From: Oceanospirillum multiglobuliferum
Lineage (GTDB): Bacteria > Pseudomonadota > Gammaproteobacteria > Pseudomonadales > Halomonadaceae
DNA: 64,000 nucleotides
NCBI RefSeq assembly: GCF_900167095.1
Contig: NZ_FUXG01000004.1
Location: 90,795-154,794, forward strand
Direction: 5' to 3'
Part shown: positions 9,197 through 18,246 of the stretch, in pieces
Layout of the letters: every line of letters starts with the position of its first letter
How positions within the stretch are numbered: position 1 is the first letter of the stretch
Notes under the pieces: generated by a model
What the model saw: only the letters and a program-made list of their open reading frames with translations
Told to the model about the DNA's origin: nothing
Database searches by the model: none
Program-made: the position numbers and the translations under genes

Positions 9197-10417
9197 TTAT
9201 AGCAGGCTACGGCCTTTCATTGCCGCAATGCGCATACGTAAAGCGTTCAACTTAATGAAGCCGCCTGCATCTTTCTGGTCGTAAGCACCCGCATCATCTT
9301 CAAAAGTTACGATCTTGTCGTCATACAGGCTGTCTTTAGACTGGCGACCAACAACAATCACATTACCTTTATACAGCTTCAGGCGTACATCACCGTTCAC
9401 AAATTCTTGCGACTCATCAATCATAGTCTGCAACATTTTGCGCTCAGCACTCCACCAGTAGCCGTTGTAGATCAGCTCAGCATATTTCGGCATCAAGCTG
9501 TCTTTTAGGTGTGCAACTTCACGGTCTAGCGTGATTGACTCAATCGCGCGGTGTGCTTTCAGGATGATAGTGCCGCCTGGAGTTTCATAGCAGCCACGAG
9601 CCTTCATGCCCACATAACGGTTTTCTACAATATCAACACGACCTACACCGTTAGCACCACCAATCTTATTCAGTGTTTCAAGCACAGTAGCAGGCGACAT
9701 TGCTTCACCGTTAATGGCAACGATGTCACCTTTAACGAACGATAGATCTAGGTACGTTGCTTCATCTGGAGCCGCTTCAGGGCTTACAGACCAACGCCAC
9801 ATGTCTTCTTCTGGCTCTGCCCATGGGTCTTCCATGATGCCGCCTTCATAAGAGATATGCAGTAAGTTAGCATCCATTGAATACGGTGATTTCTTTTTGT
9901 TGGTTGAGAAATCAACTGGAATATTGTGCTGTTCACAATACTGCATCAATGTGTCGCGGGATGTCAGATCCCACTCACGCCAAGGCGCAATAACTTTTAC
10001 GCCAGGTTTCAGCGCGTAAGCGCCCATTTCAAAACGTACTTGGTCGTTACCTTTACCTGTCGCGCCGTGTGCAATTGCATCTGCACCTGTTTCGTTAGCG
10101 ATTTCAACTAGGCGTTTGGCAATCAGCGGACGTGCAATAGACGTACCTAGCAGGTACTCACCTTCATAGATGGTGTTAGCACGGAACATTGGAAATACGA
10201 AGTCGCGAACAAACTCTTCGCGCACGTCTTCGATGAAAATTTCTTTCACGCCTAGTGCTTCTGCTTTTGCACGAGCAGGCTCTACTTCTTCACCCTGACC
10301 TAGGTCAGCAGTAAAGGTTACCACTTCTGCGTTGTACTCATCTTGTAACCAACGCACGATTACCGATGTATCTAGGCCACCAGAGTAGGCCAGCACTACT
10401 TTTTTAATGTCTGACAT
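9197..10417 (-). CDS. argG: Argininosuccinate synthase
   Basis: It ligates citrulline and aspartate using ATP, the penultimate step of arginine synthesis. The 406-residue length is typical of the short bacterial type. The PP-loop AYSGGLDTS lies near the N-terminus, followed by [10 protein letters not shown] and [12 protein letters not shown], all characteristic. The start was set at the ATG at 10417 because GGAG stands seven bases before it; an in-frame GTG seven codons upstream lacks a better site. Downstream is a good terminator. argD and argF are 3-5 kb away on the other strand, so the arginine genes are dispersed here. Confidence 0.97.
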   Translation of the reverse strand: MSDIKKVVLAYSGGLDTSVIVRWLQDEYNAEVVTFTADLGQGEEVEPARAKAEALGVKEIFIEDVREEFVRDFVFPMFRANTIYEGEYLLGTSIARPLIAKRLVEIANETGADAIAHGATGKGNDQVRFEMGAYALKPGVKVIAPWREWDLTSRDTLMQYCEQHNIPVDFSTNKKKSPYSMDANLLHISYEGGIMEDPWAEPEEDMWRWSVSPEAAPDEATYLDLSFVKGDIVAINGEAMSPATVLETLNKIGGANGVGRVDIVENRYVGMKARGCYETPGGTIILKAHRAIESITLDREVAHLKDSLMPKYAELIYNGYWWSAERKMLQTMIDESQEFVNGDVRLKLYKGNVIVVGRQSKDSLYDDKIVTFEDDAGAYDQKDAGGFIKLNALRMRIAAMKGRSLL

Positions 10418-10477
10418 TTGTTGCTCCAACGCTGTCACAGACTAGGCGGCTTGTTGCGCACTAATCTGACAAAGATA

Positions 10478-10503
10478 AACGGCTATCTAATCAGATAGCC
10501 GTT
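10478..10503 (-). terminator. Perfect 11-base-pair hairpin between motY and argG
   Basis: AACGGCTATCT pairs fully with AGATAGCCGTT around a four-base loop. On the minus strand it is followed by TTATCTTTG. It most likely ends the motY transcript, but it also sits 60 bases upstream of argG and could be part of its leader. Confidence 0.6.
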
Positions 10504-10595
10504 CTTTACTTAAATAATGTTCAATTGATTGAACGGTAACAATAAAATGACAAGAGTATAACCGATTTGCACCTACTTCGGCACCACCTGTCTAT

Positions 10596-11558
10596 TTAAT
10601 TGGCCGTATCAGCACTACCGTTGTCATACTGCACTTGGGCATCACTAGGCACAACAGGATCACCTAGGGCGATACCCTCGCGCTCTAACCGAATAGTCAC
10701 ACGGCGATTTTTAGCACGATTGGCTTTTGTATTATTGGGTACAATAGGGTAACGCTCACCATGATAACGCGCGGTAACCATTGCTTCATTCAAGCCTAAG
10801 TCGATCAAGTAATTCAGCACAGTATCTGTACGTTCTTTTGATAGTTTACGGTTATCTCTACGACTGCCATAACTGTCTGAGTGGCCATCTAAAAATACAT
10901 ATTTAACCGATGGGTCAGCGTTAATATAACGCATAATTAAACTCAACAGCTCTTTATCAGCGGTTGAAATATCAATACCACCACCAGGAAAGGTGATCGC
11001 CGAACGAGAGATCTGGTCAAAGTTAACTGGCAGTAAGTTTCCTCGACACTGTACATATTCAGCAAATGCAGGTTTGAAGCCTAAAGCGCTCAAGTGGCCT
11101 CGGATTGGCGCATAGCGTTTATCAGCAGGGGTTTGCATGAAAGTTGGATTCAAACCCTGCTCTAGAACTTCCACCATTAAGTGCGCTTGTTCAGAGTCAA
11201 TGTGCACGCCCTCTTCACCCAAACCGACGTTGACTTTTCCTAAGTCAACAGGGGCATCACCCGGCTTCCAATTTGGAGGCAACGCCATAAGCTCCGCGCT
11301 ACCTTTTTGTAAAGGTTGCCCATAGGGGTCAAGCCTGAACTTTAGATCTTCGCCAGATCGATGGGTAAAGCGCGCCATCCCCATATTAGGAATAGGGTGC
11401 GTCAGCTCACAATATAGTGGCGATGGCGGTGTCGCCTGCCACACACTGTTGCCAATAGATGCACCATATTGGGCGGCATAAGATTGTGCGCTCACAAAAA
11501 GCAAAGATGTCAGCGTGAATAAAATTGTCCGTTGGAGCCTAAAAAGTGGCATTGCCAT
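10596..11558 (-). CDS. motY: MotY-like sodium-type flagellar motor protein
   Basis: A 320-residue secreted protein: signal peptide ending near SAQSYA, an N-terminal MotY-type domain (YGASIGNSVWQ...CELTHPIPNMG...ARF) and a C-terminal OmpA-like peptidoglycan-binding domain with LDGHSDSYGSRRDNRKLSKERTD around residues 225-245. In Vibrio and Pseudomonas, MotY forms the periplasmic T-ring that anchors PomA/PomB-type stators at the flagellar basal body. AAGGAG precedes the ATG at 11558. The gene stands alone, which is usual for motY. A generic OmpA-family protein is the alternative, but the N-terminal THPIPNMG segment favours MotY. Confidence 0.85.
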   Translation of the reverse strand: MAMPLFRLQRTILFTLTSLLFVSAQSYAAQYGASIGNSVWQATPPSPLYCELTHPIPNMGMARFTHRSGEDLKFRLDPYGQPLQKGSAELMALPPNWKPGDAPVDLGKVNVGLGEEGVHIDSEQAHLMVEVLEQGLNPTFMQTPADKRYAPIRGHLSALGFKPAFAEYVQCRGNLLPVNFDQISRSAITFPGGGIDISTADKELLSLIMRYINADPSVKYVFLDGHSDSYGSRRDNRKLSKERTDTVLNYLIDLGLNEAMVTARYHGERYPIVPNNTKANRAKNRRVTIRLEREGIALGDPVVPSDAQVQYDNGSADTAN

Positions 11559-11720
11559 CAATCTCCTTGATTTGTAAGAACTCTATTTTGCCAGTTCGGC
11601 CAGTAAATACAAAACTTTAAACCTTTACAAACTATATCTGCCTGTATGAATCAGTTACCATTCTATATCAATATTTATCGGCCAATTACAGTATAGGGGT
11701 TATTAGCCTTGGAATTACTT

Positions 11721-12398
11721 ATGTCAGAAGCGGAAATCTACGATGACAAACACCCGCTTGCACAGAGATTTCGGGGGTTTCTACCCGTTGTAGTGGATGT
11801 GGAAACCGCAGGCTTTAATGCGAAAACTGATGCTTTACTTGAAATTGCTGCCGTTACACTGATGATGGATGAAGAGGGTTATCTACACCCTTACAATACA
11901 TACTCTTGCCATATTGAGCCTTTTGAAGGTGCTAATATTGAACAGTCTGCACTTGAGTTTACCAAAATTGATTTAAACAATCCGTTGCGTAAAAGCATGG
12001 CTAAAAGTGAAGAACAAGCACTAGGTGAAATATTTAAGCCGGTACGCAAAACCTTAAAAGAGTTTGGCTGTACTAGAGCCGTTTTGGTTGGTCATAACGC
12101 CAGTTTTGACTTGAGTTTTGTAAATGCAGCAATTGAGCGCTGTGGCATTAAGCGCAATCCATTTCACCCATTTTCCAGTTTTGACACGGCTACTTTGTCC
12201 GGTTTAGCTTACGGACAAACCGTTTTGTCTAAAGCCTGCAAAGTTGCAGGTATTGATTTTGACAATAGCCAAGCCCACTCTGCCCGCTATGATACTGAGA
12301 AAACTGCCGAACTGTTTTGTTCAATTGTTAACCGTTGGAAAGACTTAGGCGGCTGGGAACTGGCAGCACAAGAGCAACATAGATTGCGAAAAAGTTAA
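11721..12398 (+). CDS. rnt: Ribonuclease T
   Basis: A 3'-5' exoribonuclease that trims tRNA and 5S/23S rRNA 3' ends. At 225 residues it is slightly longer than the E. coli enzyme (215). DEDDh motifs are visible: VVDVETAGF (Exo I), [10 protein letters not shown] (Exo II) and [12 protein letters not shown] (Exo III). The [20 protein letters not shown] segment is diagnostic of RNase T. The ATG at 11721 follows GGAATTACTT and is preferred over a TTG four codons upstream. Divergent from motY; in many gammaproteobacteria rnt neighbours grxD and a peroxiredoxin gene, as here. Confidence 0.96.
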   Translation: MSEAEIYDDKHPLAQRFRGFLPVVVDVETAGFNAKTDALLEIAAVTLMMDEEGYLHPYNTYSCHIEPFEGANIEQSALEFTKIDLNNPLRKSMAKSEEQALGEIFKPVRKTLKEFGCTRAVLVGHNASFDLSFVNAAIERCGIKRNPFHPFSSFDTATLSGLAYGQTVLSKACKVAGIDFDNSQAHSARYDTEKTAELFCSIVNRWKDLGGWELAAQEQHRLRKS

Positions 12399-12426
12399 TC
12401 TTATACCCCCCATAAAGCCCTATAAA

Positions 12427-12458
12427 AAACCCCCGATGCCAATAAGCATCGGGGGTTT
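12427..12458. terminator. Strong bidirectional terminator between rnt and peroxiredoxin gene
   Basis: A perfect 13-base-pair stem, AAACCCCCGATGC with GCATCGGGGGTTT, with A/T tracts on both sides. It separates two convergent genes. Confidence 0.92.
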
Positions 12459-12494
12459 GCTTTTCAAGCGTAGCAAGTACTAGGCTATCAAACC

Positions 12495-13097
12495 TTATAG
12501 TTTGTCAGCAGACTCGCTCAGATACGCTGCAACACCCTCAGGAGATGCAGTCATACCTTTGTCACCTTTGTTCCAGCCAGCAGGACAAACTTCACCGTGC
12601 TCTTCAGTGAACTGTAGCGCATCAACTAGACGAATCAGTTCGTCCATGTTGCGACCTAGTGGCAGGTCGTTCACGATTTGTGAACGTACATTGCCGTTTA
12701 AGTCGATTAGGAATGCACCACGGAATGCAACACCTGCATCATGCTCAACGTCATAAGCTTGGCAAATCTCGTGCTTAACGTCAGCAACCATTGTGTAAGC
12801 CACTTGGCCAATACCACCAGCATTAACTGGTGTGTTACGCCATGCGTTGTGCGTGAACTGAGAATCGATAGATACAGCCACAACTTCAACGTTACGTGCT
12901 TTGAACTCTTCCATGCGGTGATCAAGTGCGATCAACTCAGAAGGACATACAAATGTAAAGTCCAGAGGGTAGAAGAACACTAGACCATACTTGCCTTTTA
13001 AAGCTTCTGACAGCGTGTAGCTATCAACGATTTCGCCATTGCCCAATACCGCAGCAGCTGTAAAATCAGGTGCTTTCTTTCCAACCAATACGCCCAT
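12495..13097 (-). CDS. Typical 2-Cys peroxiredoxin (AhpC/TSA)
   Basis: A 200-residue thiol peroxidase that reduces H2O2 and organic peroxides in the cytoplasm. The peroxidatic Cys51 is in FTFVCPSE and the resolving Cys171 in EVCPAGW, so this is a typical 2-Cys enzyme. FFYPLDFTFVCP and the C-terminal region match the AhpC/TsaA group. The start was set at the ATG at 13097, which has GGAG seven bases upstream; an in-frame start ten codons earlier is less likely. The monothiol glutaredoxin gene lies directly upstream on the same strand, 110 bases away. Confidence 0.95.
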   Translation of the reverse strand: MGVLVGKKAPDFTAAAVLGNGEIVDSYTLSEALKGKYGLVFFYPLDFTFVCPSELIALDHRMEEFKARNVEVVAVSIDSQFTHNAWRNTPVNAGGIGQVAYTMVADVKHEICQAYDVEHDAGVAFRGAFLIDLNGNVRSQIVNDLPLGRNMDELIRLVDALQFTEEHGEVCPAGWNKGDKGMTASPEGVAAYLSESADKL

Positions 13098-13207
13098 TTT
13101 AATTCTCCAATCGTTTGGGTAGTTCACAGTAAGTTCAGAACGAACAATCTATAAAATCGTCCGGCCTGTTTAGTGTTAATCTATCGTTTATGATCTGTAT
13201 TACAATA

Positions 13208-13528
13208 TTAAGAAGCAACCGCTTCTGTAATTAGCTTTTGTAACTCACCAGACTGATACATTTCAACAATGATGTCACAACCGCCAACCAACTCACCATT
13301 AACCCATAACTGAGGGAATGTTGGCCAGTTTGCATAAGCAGGTAGCTCGGCACGGATATCAGGATTGTCTAAAATGTTAACAAACGCAAATTTCTCACCG
13401 CAAGCCATCAACGCCTGTACAGCTTGAGAAGAAAAACCACACTGTGGCATTTGAGGATTACCCTTCATGTACAGCAGAATAGGGTTGTTTGCGATCTGTT
13501 CTTTGATGGTATCGATGGTTGCGCTCAT
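13208..13528 (-). CDS. grxD: Monothiol glutaredoxin Grx4
   Basis: A 106-residue monothiol glutaredoxin that binds glutathione-coordinated [2Fe-2S] clusters and hands them on in iron-sulfur assembly, often with BolA. The signature QCGFSSQA has the single active Cys at residue 30, and WPTFPQLWVNGELVGGCDI is the GSH-binding segment. Length equals the family norm (E. coli GrxD, 115). It lies upstream of the peroxiredoxin gene, and the two may be co-transcribed. Confidence 0.96.
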   Translation of the reverse strand: MSATIDTIKEQIANNPILLYMKGNPQMPQCGFSSQAVQALMACGEKFAFVNILDNPDIRAELPAYANWPTFPQLWVNGELVGGCDIIVEMYQSGELQKLITEAVAS

Positions 13529-13669
13529 ATTTAACCTTTCAATTTATACAGTAAAACCAGCTAAAATTAACCTACTAATGAAGTCAATTTTAGCCTGACT
13601 GATTCCAAAATGCAGCCATAAAGATCAGTATTCAAGCCCTAACTTGAAACTTTTTAAAAGCTTATCTCA

Positions 13670-13696
13670 TTGACAACATTAATATTTGGCTATAGC
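13670..13696 (+). promoter_or_regulatory. Candidate sigma-70 promoter for argD
   Basis: TTGACA at 13670-13675 and TATAGC at 13691-13696, spaced 15 bases (or TAGCTT at 17), lie 70-95 bases upstream of argD in an otherwise empty stretch. Confidence 0.4.
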
Positions 13697-13719
13697 TTTG
13701 CTCTTTTAACCCTCATTAT

Positions 13720-13742
13720 CGGCAGCGTTTCGCTGCCGTTTT
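13720..13742 (+). promoter_or_regulatory. Terminator-like hairpin in the argD leader
   Basis: CGGCAGCG and CGCTGCCG form a perfect eight-base-pair stem with a three-base loop, followed by TTTTG. It ends about 23 bases before the argD start codon. No rightward gene precedes it, so it is not an ordinary end-of-gene terminator. It could attenuate argD or insulate it. Confidence 0.55.
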
Positions 13743-13764
13743 GTGTTTTAGGGACGTGAGGATA

Positions 13765-14949
13765 ATGACTGGTCAACACCTGATGAACACCTATGGCCGT
13801 CTTCCTGTGGCATTTACCCATGGGAAAGGCGCTTGGTTGTATGACGAAGCAGGCAAACAGTATCTAGATGCCGTAAGCGGTGTCGCTGTTTGTGGCTTAG
13901 GGCATGCACACCCAGCCGTAACCCAAGCAATTTGTGAGCAAGCTGCACGAGTGATGCACACATCTAACCTGTACCGAATACCCGCACAGGAAACATTGGG
14001 CGAACGACTATGCCAGATATCAGGTATGGACCGAGTATTTTTCTCTAACTCTGGCGCAGAAGCTAATGAAGCAGCAATAAAGCTGGCTCGCCTTCATGGT
14101 AAACATAAAGGCATTGAGCTACCAACAGTGATTGTGATGGAAAATGCCTTTCATGGCCGCACCATTGCAACATTGACAGCAACGGGCAACCGCAAAGTGC
14201 AAGCAGGCTTTGAGCCCTTAGTACAAGGGTTTGCACGTGCACGCTTCAATGATATTCAAGCAGTTGAGTCCATACTGCGTAACAATAAAAATATTGTGGC
14301 TGTTATGGTAGAACCCGTGCAAGGCGAAGGTGGTCTAGCAAGTCTTGACGATCAATATCTACCGTTGTTACGTGCACTTTGCGATAAGCATGACCTGCTG
14401 ATGATTCTAGATGAGATTCAAACGGGCAATGGTCGCACTGGTACTTATTTTGCCTATCAGCAATCAGGCATAAAACCTGATGTAGTGACAACGGCTAAAG
14501 GTTTAGGCAATGGCTTCCCTATTGGGGCTTGCCTAGCCCAAGGCAAAGCCGCAGCGCTATTTCAGCCTGGCAGTCATGGCTCAACCTATGGCGGCAATCC
14601 GCTAGGCTGCTTTGTTGCCGAAGCTGTAGTTAAAACTTTAGTTGAAGAGAAACTTCCCGAGAATGCCGCCAAAATGGGGCAATACTTACGGAATGGTTTT
14701 GCAGAGGCATTAGCTAACTGCGATCAAGTTGTTGATATTCGTGGCAAAGGCTTGATGCTAGGCATAGAGCTAAAAACAGAGTGTAGTGCCATAGTAGCCC
14801 AAGCACTAGAGGCACAAATTTTGATCAACGTAACGGCAGGTAATGTTATTCGACTATTACCTCCGCTCACGATCAACAAGTCTGAAGCCGACCAGATTAT
14901 TGAGCGTGTCAGTGCGCTTATTTTTGCGTATTCAGCAAGTTCACAATAA
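13765..14949 (+). CDS. argD: Acetylornithine aminotransferase
   Basis: A PLP enzyme converting N-acetylglutamate semialdehyde to N-acetylornithine; it often also serves lysine synthesis as the DapC activity. It has 394 residues. The class III aminotransferase signature is clear: FFSNSGAEANEAAIKLAR, the PLP-contacting ILDEIQTGNGRTG, and the Schiff-base Lys in TTAKGLGNGFPIGA. The start is the ATG at 13765, which has GAGG just upstream. argF follows 76 bases later, so the two probably form an operon behind the leader hairpin at 13720. Confidence 0.95.
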   Translation: MTGQHLMNTYGRLPVAFTHGKGAWLYDEAGKQYLDAVSGVAVCGLGHAHPAVTQAICEQAARVMHTSNLYRIPAQETLGERLCQISGMDRVFFSNSGAEANEAAIKLARLHGKHKGIELPTVIVMENAFHGRTIATLTATGNRKVQAGFEPLVQGFARARFNDIQAVESILRNNKNIVAVMVEPVQGEGGLASLDDQYLPLLRALCDKHDLLMILDEIQTGNGRTGTYFAYQQSGIKPDVVTTAKGLGNGFPIGACLAQGKAAALFQPGSHGSTYGGNPLGCFVAEAVVKTLVEEKLPENAAKMGQYLRNGFAEALANCDQVVDIRGKGLMLGIELKTECSAIVAQALEAQILINVTAGNVIRLLPPLTINKSEADQIIERVSALIFAYSASSQ

Positions 14950-15025
14950 ATTTCCGATTCACCAGCTGTTGTAAAGCGAACGCCAAAGGATCAGGTGTTC
15001 CCAACCGATTACTGGAACAAAGCTC

Positions 15026-15940
15026 ATGGCAAGACATTTTTTAACCCTATTAGACTTTACCCCTGACGAACTACATTACGTAATAGAACGGGCAATCACC
15101 ATTAAGAAGGAACACAAAGCAGGCAAGATATACGAGCCTCTAAAGAACAAAGTGTTAGGTATGATCTTTGAGAAAGCCTCAACCCGTACCCGTGTCTCTT
15201 TTGAAGCAGGCATTGCACAGTTAGGTGGCAGCGCTATCTTTTTATCACCACGAGACACCCAATTGGGTCGTGGCGAGCCTGTTGAAGACAGCGCACGAGT
15301 ACTATCTGAGATGGTCGATATTGTAATGATTCGTACCTTCGAACATGCCTTGGTTGAGCGTTTTGCAGAGTACTCCAGCATCCCTGTGATTAATGCGCTA
15401 ACCGATGACTATCACCCATGTCAGTTAATTGCTGACATTCAAACCTTTATTGAGTTACGCGGTAGCATTCAAGGCAAAACCGTAGCTTGGGTGGGTGATG
15501 GCAATAATATGTGCAACTCTTACATTAATGCTGCACAGCAGTTTGATTTTCATCTAAATATCGCCTGCCCAGAAGGTTATGAGCCTATGGCGAGTCTGAT
15601 GGAAGAGGCTAAAGATCGAATCAGCCTGTATCGCACTCCAGAAGAAGCGATAAAAGGCGCTCACCTTGTATCAACTGACGTGTGGGCATCAATGGGCATG
15701 GAAGAAGAGCAGCAAGCACGTTTTAAAGCCTTCAAAGGCTATCAAGTCAGTCCAGCCCTGATGGATACAGCCTCAGAAGATGCACTGTTCATGCACTGCT
15801 TACCCGCTCACCGTGGAGAAGAGATCAGTGAAGATATGCTAGACGATCCTCGCGCAGTAGCATGGCAGGAAGCGGGTAACCGTTTACACGTACAAAAAGC
15901 ACTGATGGAATTTTTGTTATTGGGTAAAGTAGACTCATAA
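15026..15940 (+). CDS. argF: Ornithine carbamoyltransferase
   Basis: It transfers the carbamoyl group to ornithine to give citrulline, the substrate of ArgG encoded at 9197-10417. It has 304 residues, the usual length for the short anabolic form. The carbamoyl-phosphate loop STRTR is at residues 52-56, HPCQLIAD lies further on, and the ornithine-binding [10 protein letters not shown] is near residue 263. All expected catalytic residues are present. It follows argD and is closed by a good terminator. Confidence 0.97.
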   Translation: MARHFLTLLDFTPDELHYVIERAITIKKEHKAGKIYEPLKNKVLGMIFEKASTRTRVSFEAGIAQLGGSAIFLSPRDTQLGRGEPVEDSARVLSEMVDIVMIRTFEHALVERFAEYSSIPVINALTDDYHPCQLIADIQTFIELRGSIQGKTVAWVGDGNNMCNSYINAAQQFDFHLNIACPEGYEPMASLMEEAKDRISLYRTPEEAIKGAHLVSTDVWASMGMEEEQQARFKAFKGYQVSPALMDTASEDALFMHCLPAHRGEEISEDMLDDPRAVAWQEAGNRLHVQKALMEFLLLGKVDS

Positions 15941-15961
15941 ACACTAAACTTTTGTGCTTCG

Positions 15962-15986
15962 GCCCAGTCTGACCACTGGGCTTTTT
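15962..15986 (+). terminator. Intrinsic terminator of argDF
   Basis: GCCCAGT pairs with ACTGGGC, followed by TTTTTGCTTTTT, 21 bases after the argF stop. Confidence 0.88.
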
Positions 15987-16046
15987 GCTTTTTAAGCCCT
16001 GTATTTTTCAGTCATTGGGTTTTTATTTTCAGGCAGCGTTTCAATT

Positions 16047-17117
16047 ATGAGTGCATTATTACAAGTTGACGGCATAGAGTGCCGTTATGACCAACTCGTT
16101 ATTACCCAAGATATCTCCTTCGCTTTAAACCAAGGCGATATCTGCTGTTTGTTAGGCCCTAGTGGCTGTGGCAAAACAACCCTACTACGCACTATTGCAG
16201 GCTTTGATCAGGTTTACGCTGGGCAGATTAAGCTAAATGGTGAGCTAATCTCCTCACCTTCTATGATGCTGCAACCAGAACAGCGCCAAGTGGGCATGGT
16301 ATTTCAGGACTATGCATTATTTCCGCACCTTTCCATTGCAGACAACATAGGCTTTGGATTACGCAAGTTGTCTGACAGCGACAAGAAAAAGCGTGTGCAT
16401 GAGATGCTAGAGCTGGTCAATATGCAGGAGCTAGCAGAGCGATACCCCCATGAACTCTCAGGCGGTCAACAGCAGCGGGTCGCCTTAGCACGTGCCTTAG
16501 CCCCTAGACCTCAGCTTATTCTACTTGATGAGCCTTTCTCTAATCTTGATTTTGAGCTGCGTAAGCACCTAGGTTTAGAAGTACGCCGCATATTGAAAGC
16601 GCTGAATATTAGCGCTGTACTGGTAACTCATGATCAAACTGAGGCTTTCGCCATGGCAGATTACGTAGGGGTACTCAATCAGGGCCGCCTACAACAGTGG
16701 GATACACCTTTTAATCTATATCATGAGCCACGCAACCGCTTTGTTGCTAACTTTGTCGGGCAAGGCTACTTTGTTCCCGGCGTTTTAAAAGAACACCATA
16801 AAGTAGAAACAGAGGTCGGTTTATTTGAAGGGAACAGAGCCTATCCTTGGCCTGAAGGCACTGAAGTAGATGTACTATTGCGTCCTGACGACATTATCGA
16901 AAACCCTCAAGGGCACATCAAAGCGACCGTAGAACAGCACACCTTTGCAGGGTCTGCCACTTTGTATCGCCTACGACTACCCTCAGGACAGATTGTTGAA
17001 TCAATGTTTAACAGCCATGCTGAGTACAGCATTGGTGAACAAGTTTGCATTGAAATGAAAGCAGACCATCTTATTTTGTTTAAAAAAGACGAGTCTTGCG
17101 CATCACTGGCTCGTTAA
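16047..17117 (+). CDS. ABC transporter ATPase, FbpC/iron(III)-type, without partner genes
   Basis: A 356-residue ATPase: Walker A GPSGCGKTT near residue 37, the Q-loop VFQDYALFPHLS, signature LSGGQQQR, Walker B LILLDEPFSNLD and the H-loop VLVTHDQTEA. A C-terminal TOBE-like domain (about 240-350, with LLRPDDI) marks the CUT1/ferric-iron class, and FbpC (Fe3+ uptake) is the nearest named group. No permease or binding-protein gene is adjacent, so its membrane partner must be encoded elsewhere; the substrate is therefore uncertain. It follows the argF terminator and converges on the DUF4442 gene. Confidence 0.85.
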   Translation: MSALLQVDGIECRYDQLVITQDISFALNQGDICCLLGPSGCGKTTLLRTIAGFDQVYAGQIKLNGELISSPSMMLQPEQRQVGMVFQDYALFPHLSIADNIGFGLRKLSDSDKKKRVHEMLELVNMQELAERYPHELSGGQQQRVALARALAPRPQLILLDEPFSNLDFELRKHLGLEVRRILKALNISAVLVTHDQTEAFAMADYVGVLNQGRLQQWDTPFNLYHEPRNRFVANFVGQGYFVPGVLKEHHKVETEVGLFEGNRAYPWPEGTEVDVLLRPDDIIENPQGHIKATVEQHTFAGSATLYRLRLPSGQIVESMFNSHAEYSIGEQVCIEMKADHLILFKKDESCASLAR

Positions 17118-17139
17118 TCTACATTGCCATTTTCTCACG

Positions 17140-17646
17140 CTACTCAGATGTCAGCATTTTACCTTGCTCTGACGTCTGAGCGCTCACCACTGTACTGGCT
17201 CGCTTACGCCTGATATATAAAGTGCGCATGACTCTCGCAACCACTTCATCGTTGTTATCTCGAATCAACACTTCAAACTCTGGCAGATACTTTTCTCCAT
17301 TAGCTGTTTTATCTTTAATCTGAGCCAGCAGTTCTGGTGTAATTTGAAAATCTGCCCACACCGTTGAGCGACCAGGTTTTACATATTCAATATGTGCAGC
17401 CTTATCCCACACCACATAACCCTTGCCCAAAGATTCAGACAACATCAGCATATAAAACGGATCAGTCATTGAATAGAGTGACCCGCCATAATGCACACCT
17501 ACGTAGTTTCGGTTATACCAGCGCAGCTTCATACGTACACGGGCAACTCTAAAATCAGCATCTAAACGCTCAACCTTTACACCCGCGCCTAACAAAGGTG
17601 GCCAAAGGGAGATTCCCCATTTTAAGAGTGCAGCTTTTAACTTCAT
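17140..17646 (-). CDS. DUF4442 hotdog-fold protein, thioesterase-like
   Basis: A 168-residue protein of the DUF4442/PaaI-like hotdog group. The segment YNRNYVGVHYGGSLYSMTDPFYMLM near residues 44-68 is the conserved family core. These proteins look like acyl-CoA thioesterases, but the acid residue typical of characterised PaaI enzymes cannot be assigned with certainty here. Its C-terminus is basic and Ser/Thr-rich. Substrate unknown. It may be co-transcribed with nothing else; the next gene upstream is 55 bases away on the same strand. Confidence 0.75.
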   Translation of the reverse strand: MKLKAALLKWGISLWPPLLGAGVKVERLDADFRVARVRMKLRWYNRNYVGVHYGGSLYSMTDPFYMLMLSESLGKGYVVWDKAAHIEYVKPGRSTVWADFQITPELLAQIKDKTANGEKYLPEFEVLIRDNNDEVVARVMRTLYIRRKRASTVVSAQTSEQGKMLTSE

Positions 17647-17701
17647 TGACAGTACCCTAGACTAAATATACTAGAGATAATGACGATTAAGGCAGCAAAA
17701 A

Positions 17702-18217
17702 TCAAACGTCCGTTTCAAAATCTAGATTATTTTTAAAGCCATCCACCCCTTGATGCAGGTGCAGCATCGCTACAACATTAGCTTCTGATTGGTATTGATC
17801 TAAGCCGTGATGTTCAAGCCACTCCTGCTTCAGGTGTATCCAGTCTTCGCTTGGCATCTCATAAAGGCTATAAGCAGGCTCCAAGGCAAACTGAGGCTCC
17901 ATCTGATAAGCATGATAGAGCTTATCTAACCAGTGTTCATCTTCACCTAAGCCATCAACGTAAACCACATCACTGTCAATATCGGCTTGTAACTCTCTAA
18001 TTACCTCTAAGGCACTTACACCATGTAGCATTAAGTCATCAATATCGAGATGATGGTCATCAAAGCTACTGCTTTCGTATTCTAGCCAGTGGTCTTCTGG
18101 ACAAATCAAGGTACTTTTAACTTGCCCATCTGGCAGACTCCAACTCACGGCGATTGGAAAACCATCTTCATCAGGACTACTACATTCAAAATCCAGAAAA
18201 ATTGGAAATTGACTCAT
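17702..18217 (-). CDS. Exonuclease-like (DEDD-fold) hypothetical protein
   Basis: A 171-residue acidic protein. The start IFLDFECSS resembles the Exo I motif of RNase H-fold 3'-5' exonucleases (Asp and Glu in D-x-E), and YVDGLGEDEHWLDKLY could be Exo II. The third motif, near HHGLDQYQSEANVVAML, has a His but lacks the expected downstream Asp. It may thus be a degenerate or divergent member with lost or altered activity. It lies between the DUF4442 gene and tatD on the same strand. No named homologue is recognised. Confidence 0.6.
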   Translation of the reverse strand: MSQFPIFLDFECSSPDEDGFPIAVSWSLPDGQVKSTLICPEDHWLEYESSSFDDHHLDIDDLMLHGVSALEVIRELQADIDSDVVYVDGLGEDEHWLDKLYHAYQMEPQFALEPAYSLYEMPSEDWIHLKQEWLEHHGLDQYQSEANVVAMLHLHQGVDGFKNNLDFETDV

Positions 18218-18246
18218 ATGATCTCTCTTTATTTTAAGTGTCAGAT

